Source of the DNA: CAJQND01 sp051010055
GTDB lineage: Bacteria; Pseudomonadota; Alphaproteobacteria; Rhizobiales; CAJQND01
NCBI GenBank assembly: GCA_051010055.1
Contig: JBPCVY010000051.1
Coordinates: 1 to 35,060 of the forward strand
Length of the DNA stretch: 35,060 nucleotides
Reading direction: 5' to 3'
Position numbers and translations under genes: made by a program. Positions 1 through 6,553 of the stretch are shown here, piece by piece; position 1 is the first letter of the stretch, and each line of letters opens with the position of its first letter. Under the pieces are notes generated by a model. The model saw only the letters and a list, made by a program, of their open reading frames with translations. It did not search any database and had not been told where the DNA came from.

Positions 1-1325
1 AGCCGGTCTCTGGAGGCTTTGTCCTTTTCCTTTCTCAAAGCTTCGCGCTCGATCTGCAATTGCAATGCGCGGCGGTCAAGCTCATCCAGTTCTTCAGGCT
101 TGGAATCCACCTGCATGCGCAACCGTGATGCCGCTTCATCCATCAAATCGATGGCCTTGTCCGGCAAAAACCTGTCGGTGATATAGCGGTTGGACAAATT
201 GGCTGCCGACACAAGCGCACCATCTGTAATGCGCACACCATGATGCAACTCGTATTTGTCCTTGAGGCCACGAAGGATAGAGATGGTGTCGGTAACGGTT
301 GGCTCAGTGACAAACACCGGCTGGAATCGCCGGGCAAGTGCTGCGTCTTTCTCCACATACTTGCGGTACTCATCAAGGGTGGTTGCGCCCACACAGTGCA
401 ACTCACCGCGGGCCAATGCAGGCTTTAACAGGTTTGATGCATCCATCGCCCCGTCAGCCTTGCCCGCACCCACAAGGGTATGCATCTCATCAATGAACAA
501 TACATATTCACCGGCTGCTGCTTCAACTTCTGAAAGAACAGCCTTCAGGCGTTCTTCGAACTCGCCACGATATTTCGCACCGGCAATCAGCGCGCCCATA
601 TCAAGGGCAAGCAGCTTTTTGTCTTCCAGGCTTTCTGGAACATCGCCATTGATGATGCGCAGGGCAAGCCCTTCCGCGATGGCCGTTTTACCAACGCCGG
701 GCTCACCGATTAAAACCGGGTTGTTTTTCGTGCGCCGGGACAAGACCTGAATGGTCCGGCGGATTTCTTCATCTCGCCCGATAACAGGGTCAAGCTTGCC
801 TTCGCGGGCATCTTCGGTGAGATCGCGGGCATATTTCTTCAACGCATCATAAGCGTTTTCAGCCGATGCGGAATCAGCGGTGCGCCCTTTACGCAAACTG
901 TTGATGGCCTGATTAAGACCTGCCGCCGTTATCCCGGCGGCTTTCAACGCCTCAGCGGCATCAGTTTTTTCGATGATGAGCGCCTGCAAAAGCCGCTCTG
1001 CAGTGACGTAACTGTCGCTGGCTTTGCCTGCCAGCTTCTGGGCGGTTTCAAACACCCTGGCCGTTTCAGGGGCAAGGTAAAGCTGTCCTGCGCCGCCCCC
1101 TTCCACTTTCGGCAACTTATCAAGGTCAGATTCCGCAGCGCCCAGCGCCAAACGCGGATCGCCACCTGCTGCCTGTATAAGGCCGGCTGCCAAGCCTTCC
1201 TCATCATCCAGCAACACTTTCAAGATGTGTGTTGGGGTAAACCGCTGATGGCCCTCGCGCAAAGCGAGCGCTTGTGCGGACTGGATAAAGCCGCGGGCCC
1301 TTTCGGTATAGTTTTCAAACTCCAT
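1..1325 (-). CDS. clpB: ATP-dependent chaperone ClpB, N-terminal part (truncated by window edge)
   Basis: Cytosolic Hsp100 disaggregase that works with DnaK to pull proteins out of aggregates. About 441 N-terminal residues are visible and the rest lies beyond base 1. The translation starts MEFENYTERARGF, the usual ClpB beginning. A Clp-N double repeat covers residues 1-150. Nucleotide-binding domain 1 follows, with Walker A GEPGVGKT near residue 205 and Walker B YVLFIDE near residue 272. The charged middle coiled coil begins near residue 400 and is still running at the edge. The start ATG (1323-1325) is preceded by AGGAG at good spacing. Only the missing second ATPase domain cannot be judged. 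ClpB is usually under heat-shock sigma control in this class, but I could not pick out a convincing RpoH promoter in the 188 bp upstream. Confidence 0.96.
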   Translation of the reverse strand, partial: MEFENYTERARGFIQSAQALALREGHQRFTPTHILKVLLDDEEGLAAGLIQAAGGDPRLALGAAESDLDKLPKVEGGGAGQLYLAPETARVFETAQKLAGKASDSYVTAERLLQALIIEKTDAAEALKAAGITAAGLNQAINSLRKGRTADSASAENAYDALKKYARDLTEDAREGKLDPVIGRDEEIRRTIQVLSRRTKNNPVLIGEPGVGKTAIAEGLALRIINGDVPESLEDKKLLALDMGALIAGAKYRGEFEERLKAVLSEVEAAAGEYVLFIDEMHTLVGAGKADGAMDASNLLKPALARGELHCVGATTLDEYRKYVEKDAALARRFQPVFVTEPTVTDTISILRGLKDKYELHHGVRITDGALVSAANLSNRYITDRFLPDKAIDLMDEAASRLRMQVDSKPEELDELDRRALQLQIEREALRKEKDKASRDR

Positions 1326-1513
1326 ATTACTCTCCTAGCACGCAAGATTTGCCGACCCCTTCTGGGCACCGGCAGCGTATGCGCCTTTGATGAAGGCATT
1401 TGTTCAGAGACTTTCCACACCATAGTGACCCAATGGCGCCACAAACGATGAAATCTCCGCTCGCAATGGATATGGTTATTGTGGCTGAATTTCTCAACCC
1501 CGCAGGAGAGAAA

Positions 1514-2281
1514 ATGACACAGGCGAATATCACCGGAATTTTCCGCTACCCGGTCAAGGGTCTCAATGCCGAAAGCCTGGCCGAGGCAGCCGTTTCTGAG
1601 GGTGAATGTATTGCCGGAGACAGGGCATGGGCCATTGAGGCCGGTACAGGAAAATTCGACACGGCAAATCCTCAACATTATCCGAAAGTGAATTTTCTAA
1701 TGCTGGCCCGGGAGGAACGACTGGCCGCACTTGATTGCCGGTTTGATAGCGATACTGGTGTGCTGACAATCCTACGCGATGGCAAACAGGTTGCGCGCGG
1801 AAATCTCAATGAAAAGATCGGCCGCCAACTGCTGGAGCAGTTTTTCGCAGCCTTTGTACCAGAAGCCTCGCGCGGGGTGCCAAAATTCGTCCACGGCGGG
1901 GACGTGTCTTTGTCCGATGCGCCGGTTAAGTTAATTTCAATTATCAATCTTGCAACTGTACGTGACATAGAGCGGGTTGCCGGCATACCTATCGACCCGG
2001 CGCGTTTTCGCGGCAATATTCAGATTGACGGTATCGAACCGTGGGAAGAGTTTGAGTGGCTCGATAAGACATTGGCCGTAAACGGTCAGCCGCTCATGGA
2101 AGTACGCCACCGAATTGAGCGTTGCCCCGCCACAAGTGTGAACCTGGAAACAGCAAAGCGCGACATACACATGCCGCGCCTTCTGCTTAATGCGTTCAAT
2201 CACAAAGATTGCGGGATCTACGCAAAGGTCACCGCCAGCGGAACCATCAAAGCTGGCGATACCCTGTCCGTAGCTGATTAG
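1514..2281 (+). CDS. MOSC domain-containing protein
   Basis: A 255-residue protein with an N-terminal beta-barrel segment (MOSC_N; PVKGLN near residue 13, GDRAWAIE near 36) and a C-terminal MOSC domain. In MOSC proteins a conserved cysteine is thought to carry sulfur or bind molybdenum cofactor; here it is the Cys in RCPATSVN near residue 204. The family includes YcbX/YiiM-type N-hydroxylated base reductases and the C-terminus of molybdenum cofactor sulfurase. The exact substrate cannot be read from sequence. I chose the ATG at 1514 because GCAGGAG sits just upstream; the frame is open further upstream, but that part has no family resemblance. Its stop codon overlaps the stop of the convergent DUF4167 gene by four bases. 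Confidence 0.88.
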   Translation: MTQANITGIFRYPVKGLNAESLAEAAVSEGECIAGDRAWAIEAGTGKFDTANPQHYPKVNFLMLAREERLAALDCRFDSDTGVLTILRDGKQVARGNLNEKIGRQLLEQFFAAFVPEASRGVPKFVHGGDVSLSDAPVKLISIINLATVRDIERVAGIPIDPARFRGNIQIDGIEPWEEFEWLDKTLAVNGQPLMEVRHRIERCPATSVNLETAKRDIHMPRLLLNAFNHKDCGIYAKVTASGTIKAGDTLSVAD

Positions 2282-2910
2282 GCGTTTGCTGCTAGTTCTT
2301 CTGGCGCATCGGCGCTTGCTGCTTCTTCTGAAGGGGCTTCTGCTTCTTCAGTTGCAGCGTCTGCTTTCTTACGCTTGCGGGCCGTGCCGTTTGATTTTTT
2401 CGCCTTAGCTGCAGGCTTTTCTTTGCCTGCTGCATCGTCTTCCGCCTTTTCAGATGCTTCCGCCATTACAGGCTGATCGCTTGCAGCTGGATCAGATTGG
2501 GCTTCTGACTTGGCCGGTTTGCGCCGGCGGCTTGGTTCACGAGCGGGTTTTTCAGCCGCCTCTGACTGACCGGAAACTTCCGGTGTGTTTGGCTGTTCCA
2601 TGCGTTCGGCGGCTGCAGCCTGTGCTTGTTGCTGCTGCTGCTGATTGTACGCCTGGGCTGCTGCAAGAATGCGCAAATAGTGCTCGGCATGCTGGAAATA
2701 GTTTTCCGCAGTTACCGTATTGCCAGATACCAGCGCATCACGGGCCAGTGAATTGTATTTCTCTGCAATGTGCGACGCGTTTCCGCGAATCTTCACATCT
2801 GGTCCATTGCTCTCAAAAACACGGTTGACGGGATTTTGCTGCCGCCTTCCGCCGCCGCGGTTACGCGATCTGTTCTTGCTGTGCTGACCCTGTCTCATCC
2901 TTTGATTCAT
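2278..2910 (-). CDS. DUF4167 domain-containing protein
   Basis: A 210-residue protein of unknown function. The first 85 residues match DUF4167, an alphaproteobacterial domain: an Arg/Gly/Asn-rich start (SRNRGGGRRQQ) that looks suited to nucleic acid binding, then the helical core with IRGNASHIAEKYNSLARDA and ENYFQHAEHYLRIL. The rest is low complexity: a run of six Gln near residue 97 encoded by CAG/CAA triplets, then alternating Lys/Arg-rich and Ala/Glu-rich stretches typical of a disordered tail. An alternative start at the second Met (2898) has AGG directly before it, so the N-terminus is uncertain by four residues. It lies downstream of prmC but is separated from it by 434 bp, so it probably has its own promoter. 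Confidence 0.88.
   Translation of the reverse strand: MNQRMRQGQHSKNRSRNRGGGRRQQNPVNRVFESNGPDVKIRGNASHIAEKYNSLARDALVSGNTVTAENYFQHAEHYLRILAAAQAYNQQQQQQAQAAAAERMEQPNTPEVSGQSEAAEKPAREPSRRRKPAKSEAQSDPAASDQPVMAEASEKAEDDAAGKEKPAAKAKKSNGTARKRKKADAATEEAEAPSEEAASADAPEELAANA
2626..2646. repeat. CTG/CAG triplet run in the DUF4167 gene
   Basis: A short run of near-perfect CTG triplets on the plus strand (CAG/CAA on the coding strand) encodes the poly-Gln stretch. It is short enough to be ordinary low-complexity coding sequence, but could vary in length between strains. Confidence 0.6.
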
Positions 2911-3344
2911 CCAGTTATTTCACCCACAAGTTCTGTCAGTTGGCACGGGCATGCTTCACACCTATGCAAATGCCTTCGGAATGGAATTTGACCCACTTCA
3001 CCAATTCACGGCCTATGAAGCCGGAGCTTGGCCACGCTGGCCTACTTCAAAACACCCACCCGGAGTTTATGTGTTTATTGTGCCCGCTTAATAACCGCCC
3101 AACTTAACGGTATCACCGAAATCCTTTCGGATTCCCGTTGATCACATCTCAGTTTTGATCTTTTTTGCTTCGACCCGTTGTCAGATCGATTGCCGGCCCG
3201 CTCTCTTTAAATCCCGAACTCAGTTAGGACTTTCCCGCCGGCCCCTCTAACTAACCGCAAACTACCCGGTTCTTCCGATTATTCCAAGTAAATTTTTTTA
3301 CTTGGTACCACCTGCATAAAGTCGGTGAATTTGCCAGTACGCCA
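2911..3344. other. 434-bp gap between prmC and DUF4167, rich in inverted repeats
   Basis: I see no convincing gene here. It holds at least three short inverted repeats: GGCCA-cgc-TGGCC at 3030-3042, CCGAAA-tcc-TTTCGG at 3116-3130 (which overlaps an alternative AATCC/GGATT pairing), and CCAAGTAAA-tttt-TTTACTTGG at 3284-3305. It must contain the DUF4167 leader and probably its promoter. No -35/-10 pair was clear enough to annotate. A structured leader or small RNA is possible but unproven. Confidence 0.6.
3284..3305. terminator. Inverted repeat downstream of prmC (possible terminator)
   Basis: A perfect 9-bp stem CCAAGTAAA/TTTACTTGG with a 4-nt loop, about 40 bp after the prmC stop. It is AT-rich, and on the prmC strand it is not followed by a T tract, so it is not a classic Rho-independent terminator. 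It could instead protect the 3' end of the message or act as a protein site. Confidence 0.35.
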
Positions 3345-4205
3345 TTAAGGAACCCGCGTGGCGGCCACAATCCGGTCATGGCCCGCTATATCCTGTTTTA
3401 CCGAATTAAGAGCAAGCCCAGCCAATCCAATGATTTCACAAACAGCTTCGCGCTGTCCTGCTCCGATTTCAAGATAAAGCCTGCCGCCGGAGGTCAGCAA
3501 ATTTTTCGCCGCCGGTACAATGACACGATAGGCATCAAGTCCATCGGCGCCGCCATCAAGTGCTCTAAGCGGATCGTGCCCGCGCACTTCTTCGGCAAGC
3601 ACCTGAATCTCTTCACTGATGATATAAGGCGGGTTGGAACATATAATGCCAAACGGGCCAGCCACCCCATCGGCCCAACTTGTCTCAGCCAGTTCAAGCC
3701 GGTCCGCCACGCTAAGCCGTTCAGCATTTGAACCTGCAACCGCAAGCGCTTTTCCGCATATGTCCGTTGCCACCCCATGCCATGACGGGCGCTCTGCCAA
3801 AAGGGTAATGGCGATGCAGCCCGAACCCGCGCCAATATCCAGAATGCGCTGTTCTTCCTCGCCAGAGGCGTCAAGCACGGCTTCTATGAGTGTTTCGGTG
3901 TCCGGACGCGGGTCCAAAACTTCAGGGCCGATGCGAAACGGCCGCCCCCAAAACTCCTTTACCCCCAATATCCGGGAAACCGGTTCACGGTTTAACCGGC
4001 GCTCGATCATGGACTGCAATGCGGCAAGCTCATCATCATTTAGAGCAAGCTCAGGATCGGCAATGATCACCGAATGGGGAATCTTCAAGCCATCGAGAAG
4101 AAGGCGCCGGGCATCAAGCGCAGGTGTTTCAATCCCTTCCGCCTTCAAGGTATCTGAGGCAGCGCGCAACCAGCTTCCAGCGGTTGCCGGCAGGCGATCA
4201 TTCAT
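3345..4205 (-). CDS. prmC: Peptide chain release factor N5-glutamine methyltransferase PrmC (HemK)
   Basis: SAM-dependent enzyme that methylates the Gln of the GGQ motif in release factors, which speeds termination. It is encoded directly after its substrate RF1. The 286-residue protein has the N-terminal helical domain, a REPVSRILG segment near residue 75, SAM motif I LDIGAGSGCIAI near residue 122, and the catalytic NPPY near residue 189 that marks glutamine/adenine N-methyltransferases. The frame is open upstream inside prfA. I chose the ATG at 4205 because it overlaps the prfA stop by eight bases, starts a normal PrmC N-terminus and has a G-rich sequence just before it. The overlap implies translational coupling with prfA. 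Confidence 0.94.
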   Translation of the reverse strand: MNDRLPATAGSWLRAASDTLKAEGIETPALDARRLLLDGLKIPHSVIIADPELALNDDELAALQSMIERRLNREPVSRILGVKEFWGRPFRIGPEVLDPRPDTETLIEAVLDASGEEEQRILDIGAGSGCIAITLLAERPSWHGVATDICGKALAVAGSNAERLSVADRLELAETSWADGVAGPFGIICSNPPYIISEEIQVLAEEVRGHDPLRALDGGADGLDAYRVIVPAAKNLLTSGGRLYLEIGAGQREAVCEIIGLAGLALNSVKQDIAGHDRIVAATRVP

Positions 4206-5274
4206 CGGCCCCATCCGTTGCCAGCAGCGCTGCCTGATGATCGGTAATGAGAGCGCCGATAACCTCTTCAAGGGATTCGCCAGACATGATTTGAGGCAGT
4301 TTGTAGAGGGTGAGATTGATGCGGTGATCCGTTACCCGCCCTTGCGGATAGTTGTAAGTCCGTATGCGTTCTGACCGGTCGCCGGAGCCCACTTGCCCGC
4401 GGCGCTCCTCCGACCGTTCGCTATCAAGCTTGGCGCGCTCCATCTCATATAATCTTGCGCGCAGTTCCTTCATCACCTGGGCCCTGTTCTGGTGCTGGGA
4501 TTTTTCAGCACGAACCACAACAATACCAGTCGGGATATGGGTAAGGCGCACAGCAGAATCAGTGGTGTTCACATGCTGGCCGCCGGCGCCGGAAGCGCGC
4601 ATGGTGTCGATGCGGATATCTTCCTGTTTAATCTCCACGTCCACTTCTTCCGCCTCAGGGAGAACCGCCACCGTGGCGGCGGATGTGTGGATGCGGCCCT
4701 GGCTTTCGGTTTCAGGCACCCGCTGGACCCGGTGCACGCCGGATTCAAACTTAAGCAGGGCGTAAACGCCTTTCCCGGAAATGTTCGCAACCGCCTCCTT
4801 GTATCCGCCATGGCCGGATTCAGTTGCCTCGACCACCTCAAATTTCCAGCCCTTCAATTCAGAGAAACGCTGGTACATGCGGAATAAATCGCCTGCAAAA
4901 ATGGCCGCTTCATCGCCGCCCGTCCCAGCGCGCACTTCCAGGATGACGTTGCGGTCATCGGCTGCATCCTTGGGGAGCAGCAAAATGCGGACTTCTGCTT
5001 CCAGCGACTCGATGGTCTCGGATATTGTTCCCAATTCCTCGCGCGCCAGATCCGCCATTTCCTTGTCGCTGCTGGGATCGTTGATCATCTCTTCCAGTCC
5101 GGCGCGCTCGTCTTGCGCATCGCGCAAGGCCTGAACCTTTTCGGCTACTGGAGAAAGCTCTGCATACTCTTTTGACAAGGTAACAAACGCACCACCTTCC
5201 GGCCCTGAGGCAAGTTCTGCCTGGACCGCATTGAAGCGTTCTAGCACCTGGTCGAGTTTTTCGGTTTTCAGCAT
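4198..5274 (-). CDS. prfA: Peptide chain release factor 1 (RF1)
   Basis: Class I release factor that reads UAA and UAG and triggers hydrolysis of peptidyl-tRNA on the ribosome. The 358-residue length is normal. The RF1-type PxT stop-codon-recognition motif appears as PET near residue 188 within HRVQRVPETESQGR. The catalytic GGQ lies near residue 233 in GAGGQHVNTTDSAVRLTH. The PxT motif, as opposed to SPF, separates it from RF2. The start ATG at 5274 has no ordinary Shine-Dalgarno sequence next to it; the bases just upstream are instead one arm of a hairpin (5278-5317). It lies between the rodZ-like gene and prmC on the same strand. Confidence 0.97.
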   Translation of the reverse strand: MLKTEKLDQVLERFNAVQAELASGPEGGAFVTLSKEYAELSPVAEKVQALRDAQDERAGLEEMINDPSSDKEMADLAREELGTISETIESLEAEVRILLLPKDAADDRNVILEVRAGTGGDEAAIFAGDLFRMYQRFSELKGWKFEVVEATESGHGGYKEAVANISGKGVYALLKFESGVHRVQRVPETESQGRIHTSAATVAVLPEAEEVDVEIKQEDIRIDTMRASGAGGQHVNTTDSAVRLTHIPTGIVVVRAEKSQHQNRAQVMKELRARLYEMERAKLDSERSEERRGQVGSGDRSERIRTYNYPQGRVTDHRINLTLYKLPQIMSGESLEEVIGALITDHQAALLATDGADE

Positions 5275-5277
5275 TGT

Positions 5278-5317
5278 GTGAGGTTGTCCGCTATAGGCGG
5301 AAATGTCTTTACCTCAC
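5278..5317 (-). promoter_or_regulatory. Nested hairpin in the prfA leader
   Basis: An outer 7-bp stem GTGAGGT/ACCTCAC (5278-5284 with 5311-5317) encloses a 5-bp stem TCCGC/GCGGA (5287-5291 with 5297-5301) with loop TATAG. On the prfA strand it ends three bases before the ATG. The start-proximal arm reads ACCTCAC, which resembles an anti-Shine-Dalgarno sequence, and the distal arm carries the SD-like GAGG. This suggests structural control of RF1 translation. Pairing is seen in the sequence; function is inferred. Confidence 0.5.
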
Positions 5318-5378
5318 TTATATGTGGATTGTCATGGCCGCTGACCAGATTATTTTGTTTTACGCAATGAAAATCTGA

Positions 5379-6431
5379 TCAACCGCTTTTGCCGAGGTCT
5401 TCAATGTTCAACGACCGGCCTACAAGAATATCGCCCGGCGTGCCTAGTTTTCCTGAGCGTTTGCCATCAACGACATAGCGAAGCGCGCCACCATCCCGGG
5501 CGACCAGAACCAGGCCCTTGCGGTTTGGCACTTTGAATCCATCACCGGCATTCAATGTCTGGTTAAATATGACGGTACCGCCGGCATCCTCAATGCGCAC
5601 GTAAACGCGCGATTCGGCCTGAATGAATATCCGCGAGTTTTTGTTCGCAGCGCCATAAACCTGGCCCACCGGCACTTTCGGCTTTGCGCTTACTTTTTGC
5701 TTTTTCTTGGTGGCGGTGGCCTTCTTTTTGACCGGTTTTTTAGCGCTGGCATTCAAAGTGCGCTTAATAAGATCAGTAAGGTCCGACTGCCCCTCCGCGC
5801 CCCCACTCAGATCAAGATCAGAATCCTTGCGGGCGATTTTCGGCTTGGCCTGCGGAAGCGTTTTCTTATCTGGAATGGCACCAGTGACGATGCTATCAAC
5901 AGCAGGAGCCTCGATTTCAGGCACTCCTGCAAGCTGATCTCCAGATGAACTGTCACTTGAAGGAATGGCCAGCCAGGCAATTCCAGCAACCGCCAGCATA
6001 GCTACGCATCCCGCGCCAATCATTGGGCCGCTGGCAATCCGTGGGGTCAAGAACCTGGCCATCATGCCAGTGCCTTTGAACTCGGTCTGATGCACCTCAA
6101 GGGTGCGACGTGGCGCGGGCGCTGGCAGCAATTTGCCGAAATGGGCGCACAATGGCCCCGGCTCCAACATCAGAAAATCCGCATAAGCCCAGATTAGATC
6201 AAGCGCGCGTTCGCGCTCGGGAAGCGCTTCAAGGCGGCCTTCTTCCAAGGCGGAAATGTGGTTGGGATGAATGCGCGTTGCCGCAACGACATCCTCAATA
6301 CGTGCGCCAACCTGCTCGCGTTCGCGCTTCAGCCACCAGCCGGCCTCACGTGCTTTCGTGTTCAGGGTTTCTGCACCATTCGCATCGTCATTATGAAGGT
6401 GCCCAGACGCGGTAACAAAATGTTGGATCAT
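5379..6431 (-). CDS. RodZ-like helix-turn-helix membrane protein (DUF4115)
   Basis: A 350-residue bitopic protein. A cytoplasmic HTH_25 domain spans about residues 30-90 (AGWWLKREREQVGARIEDVV, then IHPNHISALEEGR). One transmembrane helix lies near residues 137-156. A Lys/Ala-rich linker leads to a C-terminal DUF4115 beta domain near residues 240-335 (IFIQAESRVYVRIEDAGG). This is the RodZ architecture; RodZ links MreB to the wall-elongation machinery. Cell-shape function is inferred from family only. The longer open frame begins with GTG at 6440, but the ATG at 6431 is preferred. It sits between ptsP and prfA in the same direction. Confidence 0.85.
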   Translation of the reverse strand: MIQHFVTASGHLHNDDANGAETLNTKAREAGWWLKREREQVGARIEDVVAATRIHPNHISALEEGRLEALPERERALDLIWAYADFLMLEPGPLCAHFGKLLPAPAPRRTLEVHQTEFKGTGMMARFLTPRIASGPMIGAGCVAMLAVAGIAWLAIPSSDSSSGDQLAGVPEIEAPAVDSIVTGAIPDKKTLPQAKPKIARKDSDLDLSGGAEGQSDLTDLIKRTLNASAKKPVKKKATATKKKQKVSAKPKVPVGQVYGAANKNSRIFIQAESRVYVRIEDAGGTVIFNQTLNAGDGFKVPNRKGLVLVARDGGALRYVVDGKRSGKLGTPGDILVGRSLNIEDLGKSG

Positions 6432-6454
6432 GGTACGCACTCATACTCAAAATT

Positions 6455-6480
6455 GCATGCGTGCCTTATTGCGCGCATGC
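6455..6480. promoter_or_regulatory. 26-bp imperfect palindrome upstream of the rodZ-like gene
   Basis: GCATGCGTGC, six bases, then GCGCGCATGC: ten pairs with one G-T wobble, ending 24 bp before the rodZ-like start codon. Its position suits an operator or a stable 5'-leader hairpin. Symmetry is seen; role is inferred. Confidence 0.45.
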
Positions 6481-6553
6481 ACATCAAAATCATTCACTAA
6501 CCATGATTGCTTAAAATGGTAATTAATAAGTGAACGTGTTTTTAATTTTGATT

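Noticed and set aside
256..750. 164-codon open frame on the plus strand
   Set aside because: Antisense to clpB nucleotide-binding domain 1; Ser/Arg/Ala-rich shadow with no motifs.
1326..1513. RpoH-type heat-shock promoter for clpB
   Set aside because: Expected from family knowledge, but no convincing CTTG and CCCAT-like pair at the right spacing was found.
3634..4374. 246-codon open frame on the plus strand
   Set aside because: Antisense to prmC and the end of prfA, Ser/Arg-rich as expected for a shadow frame, with no family resemblance.
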